Shown: positions 29,999-39,542, numbered from the stretch's first letter. The stretch is DNA of 64,000 nucleotides from Candidatus Competibacter denitrificans Run_A_D11 (GCF_001051235.1 NZ_CBTJ020000030.1:16808-80807), one strand, 5' to 3'. Translations and numbers: made by a program. The notes: generated by a model from the letters alone, not told the origin.

Positions 29999-30802
29999 TT
30001 GACTCCGCCTACTGCGGAGACTGACCGGTCGGCCAGCCTGGTCCTTTGCGCCGAACCGTCGGTTTGTCCAACCGTAGCCGCTGATTTGGCTCAAGCGCTG
30101 GGATTACCACTGGTTAGCGATCCCGCCGCCAGCCAGGTGCATTGCCTCAATTTGACAACCGAGCGCCTGGAATTGCGGGAGCACCGTTATGGTGTTGATC
30201 AGTGCGTTTATGTGGATTTCCTGGCAGGCCAAGCCGCCTATCGGCGCCGTTTCGGCGGTGGCCGGAACCAACCATTAGCACGGGCACTAGGGCTAAAAGG
30301 CGGGGCCAACCCCACGGTAGTGGACGCTACCGCCGGGCTAGGTCGAGATGCCTTCGTGCTGGCGTGTCTGGGTTGCACGGTCGTTCTGGTGGAACGCTCG
30401 CCCGTGGTCGCAGCCCTGCTACGTGATGGGCTGTCGCGTGCCGCGCAGGACCACGAAATCGGCTCCATGGTTAGAGAGCGGCTCCGTTTGGTGCTGAACG
30501 ATAGCCGAAGCTACCTGACGAATCTGCCGGAAAATGAGCATCCAGAGATTGTCTACTTGGACCCGATGTATCCCCATCGCCGCAAATCTGCGCTGGTGAA
30601 AAAGGCAATGCGTGTCCTGCGAAGTGTGATCGGCGATGACGAAGACGGGCCAGATTTGCTGGCCGCCGCCTTGATAGCTGCCAAGCAACGGGTGGTCGTG
30701 AAAAGACCTCGCCCAGCCCCACCCCTAGAGGGACCAAAACCGACGTTTCAGATCCTAGCGCCCAACACCCGTTTCGATATCTACCGTACCCAACGCCAAT
30801 GA
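29999..30802 (+). CDS. rsmJ: 16S rRNA (guanine1516-N2)-methyltransferase
   Basis: RsmJ methylates G1516 of 16S rRNA. The reading of 267 residues includes VVDATAGLGRDAFVLACLG, the SAM motif, near residue 105, VLVERSPVVAALLRDGL, and the signature VYLDPMYPHRRKSALVKKAM near residue 190, followed by VKRPRPAPPL. No ATG opens the conserved region; the TTG at 29999 is the furthest-upstream usable start and gives a normal family length. It begins 51 bp after the phasin gene and may be read through from it. Confidence 0.95.
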   Translation: MTPPTAETDRSASLVLCAEPSVCPTVAADLAQALGLPLVSDPAASQVHCLNLTTERLELREHRYGVDQCVYVDFLAGQAAYRRRFGGGRNQPLARALGLKGGANPTVVDATAGLGRDAFVLACLGCTVVLVERSPVVAALLRDGLSRAAQDHEIGSMVRERLRLVLNDSRSYLTNLPENEHPEIVYLDPMYPHRRKSALVKKAMRVLRSVIGDDEDGPDLLAAALIAAKQRVVVKRPRPAPPLEGPKPTFQILAPNTRFDIYRTQRQ

Positions 30803-30883
30803 TCGAGCGCGACCGGCATTCAACGCAGATCCCACACTGGGATCAATAACACGGTACCAGGCGATCCATCGTTGGGCTGCTGT

Positions 30884-31951
30884 CTATGGGGTCGATGGCA
30901 TGATGGAATCTGGTCCATTAGGGGCAACACGATTTGGCAGCACAAGCTTTCCTCCCACCACCGACCACGGCGGAACGCTGCGGCCGTCGCCACCCGCCAA
31001 ATCGACCAGTGGCCTGGATGAAGCCATTGCAGACCCAGCAAGAAACGGCGGTTGGAGCAAAGGACCCGGGCGGGCTACGGGTGCCACTAGCGGATGCGTC
31101 AGTTGTCCGTAAGTGCGGGTGATCCGTTCGACATAGGCGCGTGTTTCGGCGTATGGCGGTACACCGCGATAGCGGACCACGGCTCCTTCACCGGCATTGT
31201 AACCCGCCAAAGTCAGCCGAACGTCGCCTCGAAAATACGCCAGTAACCAGCGCAAATAGGCCATACCGCCGTGCAGATTCTGCACTGGATCATAGGGGTC
31301 TGCCACACCGAATCGCTGAGCAGTTCCCGGAATCAACTGCATGAGTCCTTGGGCATCCTTGACCGAACGAGCCTGGCTGTTAAAACCAGATTCCGCTTCG
31401 ATTACAGCCAGTACTAAAGATGGCTCCAAACCATAACTCGGCGCGATGTGCTTAACCAGGGCTTCAACCCGTGCGCGGCCGGGCGATGACGGGACAGGAC
31501 GCCGGGGAGCAACCAAGCGCACAGGCGGTGGTGACGGTCTACGAGTCGGGTCTACCGGCTCCGCGCAAGTAGCCCGCGCCATCTTGGCCGGATTGTTGAC
31601 CCGTGCCAACATCTGCTTGGACGGACCATCCCCTTTCCCCGCCGCCAGCCGGAACCAAGCCGCTGCTTGCGCATCATCTCGCGCCACCCCGCGACCGTTG
31701 GCATACATCCAGCCCAACTGATACAGCGCGGGGACATAGCCACGCCGCGCCGCAGCGCAATACAACTGCATAGCCCGGCCATAATCCTGCGATACGCCCT
31801 CGCCGTGCTCATAGCGAGTTGCCCAGTCCGCCTGTACCACCGGTGCCGCTTTAATGAGCTTGAGCCAGTCTGGGCCTGCGCTGGCCGCTTGCGCAGCGGC
31901 ACCCCAAACAGGAATCAACCCAAACAACACAAGCCGATAGCGTAACTTCAT
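30884..31951 (-). CDS. lytic transglycosylase with Sel1-like repeats
   Basis: An exported peptidoglycan lytic transglycosylase of about 355 residues. Signal peptide near residues 5-25 (LVLFGLIPVWGAAAQAA). Two Sel1/TPR-like repeats follow (YEHGEGVSQDYGRAMQLYCAA and MYANGRGVARDDAQAAAW). The SLT domain begins near residue 170, with the catalytic glutamate in LVLAVIEAESGFNSQA, then AQGLMQLIPGTAQRFGV and TLAGYNAGEGAV. The last 60 residues are Pro-rich and without clear fold. The Sel1-SLT combination suggests a scaffolded cell-wall enzyme. The ATG at 31951 is preferred to a GTG five codons upstream; ribosome site weak. Confidence 0.9.
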   Translation of the reverse strand: MKLRYRLVLFGLIPVWGAAAQAASAGPDWLKLIKAAPVVQADWATRYEHGEGVSQDYGRAMQLYCAAARRGYVPALYQLGWMYANGRGVARDDAQAAAWFRLAAGKGDGPSKQMLARVNNPAKMARATCAEPVDPTRRPSPPPVRLVAPRRPVPSSPGRARVEALVKHIAPSYGLEPSLVLAVIEAESGFNSQARSVKDAQGLMQLIPGTAQRFGVADPYDPVQNLHGGMAYLRWLLAYFRGDVRLTLAGYNAGEGAVVRYRGVPPYAETRAYVERITRTYGQLTHPLVAPVARPGPLLQPPFLAGSAMASSRPLVDLAGGDGRSVPPWSVVGGKLVLPNRVAPNGPDSIMPSTP

Positions 31952-32206
31952 CAATACTTTACCCACTGAAACTGGTTGATTGCTCTCTACATCCTAAGGG
32001 CTTTTCTTCGGAAATTCCATGCATTGTTACCAAAAATAGGGATAATTAAGCAAATATAATGCCACTTAACAACAAAGAATTCTTTACAAAATAATGACAG
32101 CACTGGCAGAGAAACCGGAGCGGTTCCTGTAGACTTTTTATTCTGGGATTGAGGACCCGAGCGCATTAAATTCGCCGTTTACTAAAAAATTCGACAGGAG
32201 GCCATG

Positions 32207-34255
32207 ATGGTCAGCTACCCCACCGAATCCATCCGCAATATTGCCCTGCTCGGTCATGGCGCGGCTGGAAAAACCACGCTGGTGGAATCCATTTTGTACC
32301 ATGCCGGCAAACTCCCCGCCCCCGGCACCGTGGAAAAGGGCAACACGGTCTGTGATTTTGACCCCCAAGAAAAAACCCATCAACACTCACTCGACTCCGC
32401 GCTGGTCAATTTTGACTACAACGGTGCGCACGTTAACTTAATCGACACCCCCGGCTTCCCGGATTTCTTCGGACAAGCCATCGCGGTATTGCCGGCGGTT
32501 GAAACCGTCGCCGTAGTCATCAATGCGCAAACCGGTATCGAAGCCGTCACGCAGCGCGCCATGGAGCGCGCCGGCGAGCGCCATCAGTGCCGAATGCTCA
32601 TCGTCAATAAGATCGATGCTGAAAACATCGATCTGCCTGGCCTCTTGCGCCAGATTCAGGACACGTTTGGCAAAGAATGCCTACCGATCAACTTGCCCGC
32701 CGGCGGTGGTACGCGCGTGGTGGACTGCTTCTTCAATCCGGCAGGAGACAGCGATTTTTCCGATGTGGCCGCCGCCCACTCCGCGCTCATCGACCAAGTG
32801 GTCGAGGTCGATGAGGACTTGATGGCGCTTTATCTGGAGCAAGGCGCCGATCTGCAACCTGCGCAATTACATGCGCCGTTTGAGAAGGCGTTGCGAGAAG
32901 GCCACCTGATTCCGATTTGCTTCGTATCCGCCCGCAGCGGTGCCGGAATCAAGGAGCTGTTGGAGATTTTCGCCAATCTGCTACCCAACCCGACTGAAGG
33001 TAGCCCGGAACCATTCTTAAAGGGATCTGGGGATGCGGCTCAGGAAATCTATCCCACTCCCGACCCGCACCAGCACGCCGTGGCGCATGTTTTCAAGGTA
33101 TTGATCGATCCCTTCATCGGTAAACTCGGCATCTTCCGTATTTACCAAGGCACCATCACCAAGGACAGTCAGCTTTTCATCGGCGACGGGCGCAAACCGT
33201 TCAAGGTCAGTCACCTGTTTCACATTCACGGCAAGGAACATCCTGAGGTGACGGTCGGCATTCCGGGGGATCTGTGCGCGGTGGCCAAGGTCGATGAAAT
33301 CCACCGTAATGTGATCCTGCACGACTCGCACGACGAGGATGAGATACAGCCGCGCCCCATACGGTTTCCTACACCCCTGTTTGGACTGGCTATCCGGGCC
33401 GCCACGCGCGGTGACGAACAAAAATTGTCCGATACCGTCAACAAGCTGCTGGAAGAAGATCCCTGCTTGGCCCTGGAGCACAACAGCCACACCAAGGAAA
33501 CCGTTTTGCGCGGTGTGAGCGATCTGCACTTGCGCATCACGCTGGAAAAGATGCAGCAGCGCTACAACCTGCACGTTGAAACCAAGCCGCCGAAAATCGC
33601 CTATAAGGAAACCATCAGCCAAAACGCGGAAGGGCACCATCGCCACAAGAAACAGACGGGTGGCGCCGGACAGTTCGGCGAAGTGTTCATGCGCATTGAG
33701 CCACTGCCACGCGATGCCGGCTTCGAGTTCGTCAGCGCTGTGGTCGGCGGCACCATTCCAACCTCTTTCCTGCCTGCTGTGGAAAAGGGGGTCCGCGAGG
33801 CGCTGCAAGAAGGCGCTATCGCTGGCTATCCTTTACAAGACGTGCGCGCCATCGCCTACGATGGTAAATACCATCCGGTGGACTCGAAAGAAATCGCATT
33901 TGTCACCGCTGGCCGGGAAGCGTTCCTGGATGCAGTGAGCAAGGCCAGACCGCTGATTCTGGAACCCATTGTCAACCTGGAAGTGCGGGCGCCGGCGGAT
34001 TGTGTGGGGGCAATTACCGGTGATCTATCCAGTCGGCGCGGCCGCATCGCCGGCACCGACGCTGGACCGCGCGGTATGAGCATCATCAACGCACAAGTCC
34101 CGCTTGCGGAGTTGGAAGGTTACGAATCGCAGTTGAAATCCATGACCGGTGGCCATGGTTCGTACAATATCGAACTCAGCCATTACGATCCGGTACCGGG
34201 TGATATTCAGCAAAAGCTGCAAGCCGCGCACAAGAAGCAACAGCAAGACGGTTGA
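32207..34255 (+). CDS. elongation factor G-like GTPase (FusA2-type paralogue)
   Basis: A 682-residue translational GTPase of the EF-G superfamily. G1 is ALLGHGAAGKTTLVE, which differs from the GHVDAGKTT of housekeeping EF-G; G3 is LIDTPGFPDFFGQA and G4 is MLIVNKIDAEN. Domains II-V follow, with KQTGGAGQFGEVFMRIEP in domain IV and RRGRIAGTDAG near the end. This group is a second EF-G found besides the str-operon copy; some are ribosome-active GTPases without full translocase activity, and the role here is unknown. AGGAGG lies 5 nt upstream of the ATG at 32207. The gene is monocistronic and ends at a strong hairpin. Confidence 0.93.
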   Translation: MVSYPTESIRNIALLGHGAAGKTTLVESILYHAGKLPAPGTVEKGNTVCDFDPQEKTHQHSLDSALVNFDYNGAHVNLIDTPGFPDFFGQAIAVLPAVETVAVVINAQTGIEAVTQRAMERAGERHQCRMLIVNKIDAENIDLPGLLRQIQDTFGKECLPINLPAGGGTRVVDCFFNPAGDSDFSDVAAAHSALIDQVVEVDEDLMALYLEQGADLQPAQLHAPFEKALREGHLIPICFVSARSGAGIKELLEIFANLLPNPTEGSPEPFLKGSGDAAQEIYPTPDPHQHAVAHVFKVLIDPFIGKLGIFRIYQGTITKDSQLFIGDGRKPFKVSHLFHIHGKEHPEVTVGIPGDLCAVAKVDEIHRNVILHDSHDEDEIQPRPIRFPTPLFGLAIRAATRGDEQKLSDTVNKLLEEDPCLALEHNSHTKETVLRGVSDLHLRITLEKMQQRYNLHVETKPPKIAYKETISQNAEGHHRHKKQTGGAGQFGEVFMRIEPLPRDAGFEFVSAVVGGTIPTSFLPAVEKGVREALQEGAIAGYPLQDVRAIAYDGKYHPVDSKEIAFVTAGREAFLDAVSKARPLILEPIVNLEVRAPADCVGAITGDLSSRRGRIAGTDAGPRGMSIINAQVPLAELEGYESQLKSMTGGHGSYNIELSHYDPVPGDIQQKLQAAHKKQQQDG

Positions 34256-34265
34256 TACCCTGCGC

Positions 34266-34297
34266 CGCGCAAGCCGGGATCAATCCCGGTTTGCGCG
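34266..34297. terminator. 15-bp stem hairpin between converging EF-G-like and macrodomain genes
   Basis: CGCGCAAGCCGGGAT and ATCCCGGTTTGCGCG form a 15-bp stem (one G-T pair) with a 2-nt CA turn, 10 bp after the EF-G-like stop codon. No T tract follows on either side, so this may slow or protect transcripts rather than act as a classical terminator. Confidence 0.5.
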
Positions 34298-34326
34298 ACC
34301 CCACAGCGGCGCCGGCACCGAACTGG

Positions 34327-34857
34327 CTAGCGAATGTTCTGTAACGCCGTCTCGTAGGCTGTGCGCACGTCAGCGCCGAAGCACACCAGAAAAACCGTAT
34401 CGATCTGCTGATCGTCGGCTACAAACCGTCGGACTTCCCGTACTGCAATACGCGCGGCCTCCTCCAGCGGATAGCCGTAGACGCCACAACTGATCGCCGG
34501 AAACGCCAGGGTGTGAATGCCGTTTGCCACCGCTAGCTTCAGGCTATTGCGATAGCAGGCCGCGAGCAGCTCCGGCTCTCCCTGAACGCCACCTTGCCAA
34601 ACTGGCCCGACCGTATGAATCACGTAACGAGCCGGTAGGCGATAACCTCGCGTGAGCTTGGCCTGGCCGGTGTCACAGCCGCCGAGTGTGCGGCATTCAG
34701 CCAGCAGTTCCGGCCCGGCAGCCCGATGGATGGCCCCGTCCACACCACCCCCGCCCAATAATGAGCGGTTGGCAGCATTCACGATGGCATCTACCGCCAG
34801 TCTGGTAATGTCATCGGCAATGATCTGGATTCGATCCGCGTTCGCAACCATCCGCAT
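34327..34857 (-). CDS. macrodomain protein, O-acetyl-ADP-ribose deacetylase-like
   Basis: A 176-residue single macrodomain of the MacroD/YmdB type, which hydrolyses O-acetyl-ADP-ribose or mono-ADP-ribosylated residues. Diagnostic segments are [31 protein letters not shown] (here described by its NAAN and GGGGVDGAI parts, residues 22-43), the central [17 protein letters not shown] and the phosphate loop [12 protein letters not shown] near residue 120. No ADP-ribosyltransferase partner is nearby. It lies 9 bp after the rubredoxin gene on the same strand. Confidence 0.94.
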   Translation of the reverse strand: MRMVANADRIQIIADDITRLAVDAIVNAANRSLLGGGGVDGAIHRAAGPELLAECRTLGGCDTGQAKLTRGYRLPARYVIHTVGPVWQGGVQGEPELLAACYRNSLKLAVANGIHTLAFPAISCGVYGYPLEEAARIAVREVRRFVADDQQIDTVFLVCFGADVRTAYETALQNIR

Positions 34858-34866
34858 CCACCACCG

Positions 34867-35031
34867 TTAGATTTCGACCATTTCAAAATCATCCTTGGCG
34901 GCGCCGCATTCGGGACAGGTCCACGTTAACGGTACATCATCCCAGGCGGTTCCGGGCGCGATACCATCGTCCGGCCAACCCTTTTCCTCATCATAAATAA
35001 AACCACAAATCAAACACATATACTTTTTCAT
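34867..35031 (-). CDS. rubredoxin
   Basis: A 54-residue one-iron electron carrier. The two CxxC knuckles are [11 protein letters not shown] (residues 5-8) and [14 protein letters not shown] (residues 38-41), with the standard [15 protein letters not shown] between. The ATG at 35031 gives the canonical length; an upstream extension to 35076 has no family match. It is divergent from thiD and likely cotranscribed with the macrodomain gene. The electron-transfer partner is not in view. Confidence 0.96.
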   Translation of the reverse strand: MKKYMCLICGFIYDEEKGWPDDGIAPGTAWDDVPLTWTCPECGAAKDDFEMVEI

Positions 35032-35163
35032 AGGCGTCAGTAATTTTGTTGACCAGGAATTCGGCAAAAGTGCCATGCCGCTATTGTCACATGCCCTTCT
35101 ATCCTGAAAAAGCCACGGGGTCTGTTAGAATTTCTTTTCGCGATCCTATCCCGGAGTATCCGC

Positions 35164-36012
35164 ATGATATCGGTAAATCCTCCAGCCCTTCCGGTCGTGC
35201 TGGCCTGTAGCGGCAACGATCCCAGCGGTGGAGCGGGTATTTGTGCGGATATCACCACGATCAGTAGTCTAGGCTGCCATCCTGCGCCGGTCATCACCGC
35301 TCTGACAGTACAAGATACTCATAACGTGCGGGCGTTACTGCCGGTTGAGTCCAAACAGTTACTCGATCAGGCCACGGCGATTTTAGAGGATATGACCGTG
35401 GCGGCGTTTAAGATCGGGGTGATTGGCAGCGTCGAAAATGCCGTTGCGCTGCACCGTTTACTGCGCACTCATCCCACTGTACCGGTGGTGCTTGATCCGG
35501 TATTAGCGGCCGGCGGCGGCACGGAACTGGCGAGCGCGACGTTGCTTGATGCGATCCGCACCTTGCTGTTGCCGCTCACCACTATCCTGACGCCCAACAG
35601 CGTTGAAGCACGCCGGCTGGCGCCCGAAGGCGACTCGTTGAATGCCTGCGCGATGGCCCTGCTGGAACGCGGCTGCCAATATGTGTTGATTACTGGTGGC
35701 CATGAACCCACTGAAACCATCACCAATAGCTTGTACGGGAATCATCGCCTGTTGGAGAGCTTTCACTGGCCACGGTTGCCAAACTCGTATCACGGCTCCG
35801 GCTGTACATTGGCCGCCGCCATTGCTGCCTTGCTCGCGCAAGGCTACACAAGCCATTCCGGCCCGCCCATTTCCGCTATCGTCCGGGCGCAAGACTATAC
35901 ATGGCGCACACTAGAGGCTGCATATCGGGTCGGCGGTGGACAATGGATTCCTAACCGGTTGTTTTGGGCTAACCCGTCGCAAGAGCCAGAAGGTTTCAAT
36001 CCACGTCCGTGA
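35164..36012 (+). CDS. thiD: hydroxymethylpyrimidine/phosphomethylpyrimidine kinase
   Basis: ThiD phosphorylates HMP and HMP-P in thiamine synthesis. 282 residues of the ribokinase fold. Early motif CSGNDPSGGAGICADITTI (residues 12-30) and the C-terminal anion-hole motif YHGSGCTLAAAIAALLA near residue 205 are diagnostic; TILTPNSVEARRLAP lies between. It lies upstream of thiE on the same strand, giving a partial thiamine operon. I saw no TPP riboswitch upstream. The C-terminal 30 residues are longer than in many homologues. Confidence 0.95.
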   Translation: MISVNPPALPVVLACSGNDPSGGAGICADITTISSLGCHPAPVITALTVQDTHNVRALLPVESKQLLDQATAILEDMTVAAFKIGVIGSVENAVALHRLLRTHPTVPVVLDPVLAAGGGTELASATLLDAIRTLLLPLTTILTPNSVEARRLAPEGDSLNACAMALLERGCQYVLITGGHEPTETITNSLYGNHRLLESFHWPRLPNSYHGSGCTLAAAIAALLAQGYTSHSGPPISAIVRAQDYTWRTLEAAYRVGGGQWIPNRLFWANPSQEPEGFNPRP

Positions 36013-36096
36013 TCGAGCGAAACGGCATGGCGGAGGTTACCCATCGCCTATGCACGATGATCCCCTGAGGGGGAGGTTTCAAACCGGAGTCTATTT

Positions 36097-36726
36097 TTGA
36101 TGAACAAACCTGCCTGTCGCGGTCTTTACGCGATCACCGATGCCCTGCTCTTGCCTGATGACCGGCTGGTTGCCGCTGTCGAACACGCGATCCTGGGCGG
36201 CGCCCAATTGGTGCAATACCGCGACAAAAGCGGCGCTGTCGCCCGACGGCTGGCGCAAGCGCAGGCATTAAACCACTTGTGTCGGCATCACCAAATCCCG
36301 TTAATCATCAACGATGATGTCGAACTGGCTGTTCAGATCGGTGCAGCGGGAGTACACATCGGCCGGGATGATCCAGCATTCAGCACGGTCCGTGCCCGTT
36401 TGGGGGAGAACGCGCTGATTGGCGTATCCTGCTATGATCGGCTGGATCTCGCCCTGAAAGCTGAGCGCGCCGGAGCGGATTACGTGGCTTTCGGCGCGGT
36501 GTTTCCTTCGCCGACCAAACCGACTGAGATTCGCGCCCCACTCAGCCTGCTACGCGAAGCCCGCGCTGCCTTGCAGGTACCTATCGTCGCCATCGGCGGA
36601 ATCACTCCTGAAAATGCCCCCGTGCTGTTGGAGGCCGGCGTCGATGCGCTGGCTGTCATTAGCGCCGTGTTCGCTCAGCCTGACATTCAGGCCGCCGCTC
36701 GCCGTTTTGCTCTTTTATTCGCTTGA
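36097..36726 (+). CDS. thiE: thiamine-phosphate synthase
   Basis: ThiE joins HMP-PP and thiazole phosphate to thiamine phosphate. 209 residues, TIM-barrel fold. Characteristic segments are [19 protein letters not shown] near residue 30, [21 protein letters not shown] near 85, [25 protein letters not shown] near 135 and [10 protein letters not shown] near 165. A GGAG lies about 12 nt upstream of the ATG. It is separated from thiD by 84 bp that include a CCCCTGAGGGG hairpin, and hemL follows after 11 bp. Confidence 0.97.
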   Translation: MMNKPACRGLYAITDALLLPDDRLVAAVEHAILGGAQLVQYRDKSGAVARRLAQAQALNHLCRHHQIPLIINDDVELAVQIGAAGVHIGRDDPAFSTVRARLGENALIGVSCYDRLDLALKAERAGADYVAFGAVFPSPTKPTEIRAPLSLLREARAALQVPIVAIGGITPENAPVLLEAGVDALAVISAVFAQPDIQAAARRFALLFA

Positions 36727-36737
36727 GGAAGGTTGCC

Positions 36738-38015
36738 ATGAGCCGCTCCGCCCAACTCTTTGCCGAAGCCCAGCGTTATATCCCCGGTGGAGTCAATTCG
36801 CCGGTACGCGCCTTTCGCGGCGTCGGCGGTACGCCCATTTTTTTCAAACGCGGCGCCGGTGCTTATCTCTACGATGAAGACGACCGGCGCTACATTGATT
36901 ACGTCGGCTCGTGGGGGCCGATGATCGCCGGTCACGCTCATCCGGCGGTAGTGCGCGCGGTTCAGGAGGCGGCTGTTAATGGTCTCAGTTTCGGCGCTCC
37001 CACTGCGTTAGAAACCGCTATGGCTCACCGAATTCAAGAACTGGTGCCTTCGATGGAACTGGTGCGGATGTGCAATTCCGGCACCGAAGCCACCATGAGC
37101 GCCATCCGTCTGGCGCGCGGTTTCACCGCTCGCAACACAATCATCAAATTCGAGGGCTGCTATCACGGCCACTCCGATTCGTTGCTGATCAAGGCCGGCT
37201 CCGGCGCGCTAACCTTGGGCGTTCCGACCTCGCCCGGCGTACCGGCGGCGCTGGCGGCTTACACCGTCACCTTGACTTACAACGACTTGTCACAAGCTGA
37301 GGACGCATTCGCCCAGCTCGGCGAAGAAATCGCGGGTGTCATCGTCGAACCGGTCGCCGGCAACATGAACTGCATCCCACCCGCACCCGGCTTCTTGGCG
37401 GGTCTGCGGGAGCTGTGCGACCGTTACGGCAGCGTGTTGATTTTTGATGAGGTCATGACCGGATTTCGGGTTGCCGCCGGTGGTGCGCAACAGTTATATG
37501 GCATCAAGCCTGATCTCACGACGCTGGGCAAAGTCATCGGTGGCGGGATGCCGGTCGGTGCGTTTGGTGGCCGACGGTCGATCATGGAAAAACTGGCCCC
37601 GCTCGGGCCGGTTTATCAGGCCGGCACCCTGTCGGGTAATCCGGTGGCGATGGCAGCGGGTTTGGCGACGCTGACATTGATCACCGAGCCGGGCTTCCAC
37701 GCTCAGCTATCGACCAAAACTCAGCGGTTAAGTGATGGATTGGTCACCGTCGCCCGCGAATCGGGCGTACCGCTGACCGCAAATCAGGTCGGCGGCATGT
37801 TTGGCATTTTCTTCACCGAGACACCCGTTAGCAGGTACGCACAAGCGGTGGCGTGCGATGTCGAACGGTTCAAAGCATTCTTTCATGGGATGCTGGCGGA
37901 AGGCATCTATCTGGCGCCCTCGGCCTTCGAGGCGGGGTTTGTATCCTCGGCCCACACCGATGGCGACATCAACGAGACTCTGGATGCCGCTCGGCGGGTT
38001 TTTTCACGAATCTGA
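36738..38015 (+). CDS. hemL: glutamate-1-semialdehyde 2,1-aminomutase
   Basis: PLP enzyme that converts glutamate-1-semialdehyde to 5-aminolevulinate, the first committed step of C5-route haem synthesis. 425 residues. The start [21 protein letters not shown] is the family hallmark. [36 protein letters not shown] and the PLP-lysine loop [18 protein letters not shown] near residue 265 are present. ATG at 36738 has GAGGAAGG upstream. Position after thiE is common in gammaproteobacteria. Confidence 0.98.
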   Translation: MSRSAQLFAEAQRYIPGGVNSPVRAFRGVGGTPIFFKRGAGAYLYDEDDRRYIDYVGSWGPMIAGHAHPAVVRAVQEAAVNGLSFGAPTALETAMAHRIQELVPSMELVRMCNSGTEATMSAIRLARGFTARNTIIKFEGCYHGHSDSLLIKAGSGALTLGVPTSPGVPAALAAYTVTLTYNDLSQAEDAFAQLGEEIAGVIVEPVAGNMNCIPPAPGFLAGLRELCDRYGSVLIFDEVMTGFRVAAGGAQQLYGIKPDLTTLGKVIGGGMPVGAFGGRRSIMEKLAPLGPVYQAGTLSGNPVAMAAGLATLTLITEPGFHAQLSTKTQRLSDGLVTVARESGVPLTANQVGGMFGIFFTETPVSRYAQAVACDVERFKAFFHGMLAEGIYLAPSAFEAGFVSSAHTDGDINETLDAARRVFSRI

Positions 38016-38032
38016 CAAGATGGAGAATTCTC

Positions 38033-38644
38033 ATGTCCCGACCTGCTGAATACTTTGTCACTCCCGCTGATTATCTGGCGCTAGAACGCCGTGCGGAAAT
38101 CAAGAGCGAATATCTGAACGGCACTATTTATGCGATGTCTGGCGCGAGTCGCAACCATAATCGAATTACTGTGAATCTGGCCCGGCGACTCGGCAACCAA
38201 CTCAGCGGCAAACCATGCGAGCCTTTTATCAATGACATGCGGGTCAAGGTCAGCCCGACCGGCCTCTACACCTACCCTGATGTCGTGATCGTTTGTGGCG
38301 ATCCTCGATTTGAAGACAACCAGGTTGATACGCTGCTGAACCCAACCGTCATTATCGAGGTTTTATCCGATAGTACCGAGGCTTACGACCGGGGCGAGAA
38401 ATTTGCGCATTATCGGGCGCTGGAATCATTGACCGATTACCTGCTGGTGGCACAGGACAAACCGCGTATCGAACATTACCAACGGCAATCGGACGGCCAA
38501 TGGCTCTATTCCGTCGCGGATGGGATGGAAGCTCAGACCGAGATCGCCGCTATCAGTAGCGTCCTGCGGCTGATCGAGATCTACGACCGAGTGGAGTTTT
38601 CGGACTCTGGGGATGTAGCCGAGCACAGTGCTTCGTCAAAATAG
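38033..38644 (+). CDS. Uma2 family (DUF820) endonuclease-like protein
   Basis: A 203-residue protein with the Uma2 restriction-endonuclease-like fold. The start PAEYFVTPADYLALERRAE, then the typical YLNGTIYAMSGASRNHNRI, the acidic TYPDVVIVCGDPRF (PD of the PD-(D/E)xK core, residue about 82) and VIIEVLSDSTEAYDRGEKFAHY (E-x-L/K part near 108). The family is widespread and often multicopy in cyanobacteria and some proteobacteria; function is unknown. It begins 17 bp after hemL with GGAG upstream of the ATG, so it shares the thiD-thiE-hemL transcript, which looks like a chance acquisition. Confidence 0.9.
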   Translation: MSRPAEYFVTPADYLALERRAEIKSEYLNGTIYAMSGASRNHNRITVNLARRLGNQLSGKPCEPFINDMRVKVSPTGLYTYPDVVIVCGDPRFEDNQVDTLLNPTVIIEVLSDSTEAYDRGEKFAHYRALESLTDYLLVAQDKPRIEHYQRQSDGQWLYSVADGMEAQTEIAAISSVLRLIEIYDRVEFSDSGDVAEHSASSK

Positions 38645-38675
38645 CCTGGCGGACCTTTACAGCGCCACCGAACTT

Positions 38676-39209
38676 TCAGCGCCGTAGCCGCCAATTAGCT
38701 ATCAGGCCAAAGGCTCCCAAGCTGAAAAATAGCAAAATATTCCACACGGGCATACTCAAACCCAACAAGGTCCAATCGACCTTGGCACACTCGCCGGAAC
38801 CGGTCAGCACTTCGCGCAGTGCCTCGCCGAGCGGAAAATTTTGTAGCATATAATCCAGCCCTGGCCCACAGCGCGGTGCCTCCTCCGGCGGCAAATTCTG
38901 AATCCACACATGCCGACCAGCGATGAGAAGACCAACCGTCGCCGCCAAGTTAATCAATACGCCATAAACCTTAGCACCCCAATCTTGGGGGTTATGCAGT
39001 GCAGCCAGCAAAAACAACAGCCCAACAGCCAGCAAGGCCAGCCGCTGAAAAATACACAGCGGACACGGCTCCACCCCCTGCCCGACCTGGACAAAATAGG
39101 CATACCCCAAACCAAGCGCACACACCATAAAGCCCAAACCGTTGGTCGAGCGCCGAGACCAGTCTCGAAAACCGGTGGAGCTGGCAATAACTTTCAGATC
39201 AGCATCCGA
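38676..39209 (-). CDS. dsbB: disulfide bond formation protein DsbB
   Basis: Inner-membrane quinone reductase that reoxidises DsbA. About 177 residues with four membrane helices. The first periplasmic loop carries VEPCPLCIFQRLAL (CxxC). The second periplasmic loop carries two more cysteines, in APRCGPGLDYML and GSGECAKVDW, and PVWNILLFFSLGAFGLI is the last helix. The ATG at 39209 is preferred to a TTG five codons upstream. Converges with the Uma2 gene. Confidence 0.95.
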   Translation of the reverse strand, partial: SDADLKVIASSTGFRDWSRRSTNGLGFMVCALGLGYAYFVQVGQGVEPCPLCIFQRLALLAVGLLFLLAALHNPQDWGAKVYGVLINLAATVGLLIAGRHVWIQNLPPEEAPRCGPGLDYMLQNFPLGEALREVLTGSGECAKVDWTLLGLSMPVWNILLFFSLGAFGLIANWRLRR

Positions 39210-39253
39210 CATAAGCAATTCCAAAACACGTTCAATTTAAGGAAGTTAGGGAA

Positions 39254-39532
39254 TTAGCGATCCGAATGGCCCAGTGACCGATCCGGTGCCACCTGGTCAC
39301 GCACACGCTGTTTAACCTCTTTCGCTTCTGGAAAACGGCCCTCCTCCTTGCGGGACCAAATCAGCGCATCATTGACTCGAATCTCGAATACGCCGCCAGT
39401 ACCCGGCCGCAGCGCAACTTCCCCCAGTTCTTCCTCAAAGGTTGTTAGGAGTTCCTGGGCTAACCAGGCCGCGCGCAGCAGCCAACGGTATTGGGTGCAA
39501 TAGGTGATACTGACTTGCGCTTTTGGTTCCAT
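39254..39532 (-). CDS. SelT/SelW/SelH-family thioredoxin-like protein with altered active site (CxxY)
   Basis: A 92-residue protein of the Rdx/SelW family. Start VSITYCTQYRWLLRAAWLAQE, core LRPGTGGVFEIRVNDALIW and the C-terminal KQRVRDQVAPDRSLGHSDR match bacterial members well. The family normally has CxxC (or CxxU) in the first loop; here the second position is TAC (Tyr), giving Cys-Thr-Gln-Tyr. A single base change from TGC would explain it. The redox role is therefore doubtful or monothiol. Start ATG at 39532 fits the family. It follows mtgA by 10 bp on the same strand. Confidence 0.9.
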   Translation of the reverse strand: MEPKAQVSITYCTQYRWLLRAAWLAQELLTTFEEELGEVALRPGTGGVFEIRVNDALIWSRKEEGRFPEAKEVKQRVRDQVAPDRSLGHSDR

Positions 39533-39542
39533 AGCGTCCGGG

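Noticed and set aside
33017..33808. 263-codon open frame on the minus strand opposite the EF-G-like gene
   Set aside because: Shadow of the EF-G-like gene, with no motif or ribosome site.
35040..35163. Possible TPP riboswitch upstream of thiD
   Set aside because: The leader is short and I could not find the conserved CTGAGA and downstream thi-box elements.
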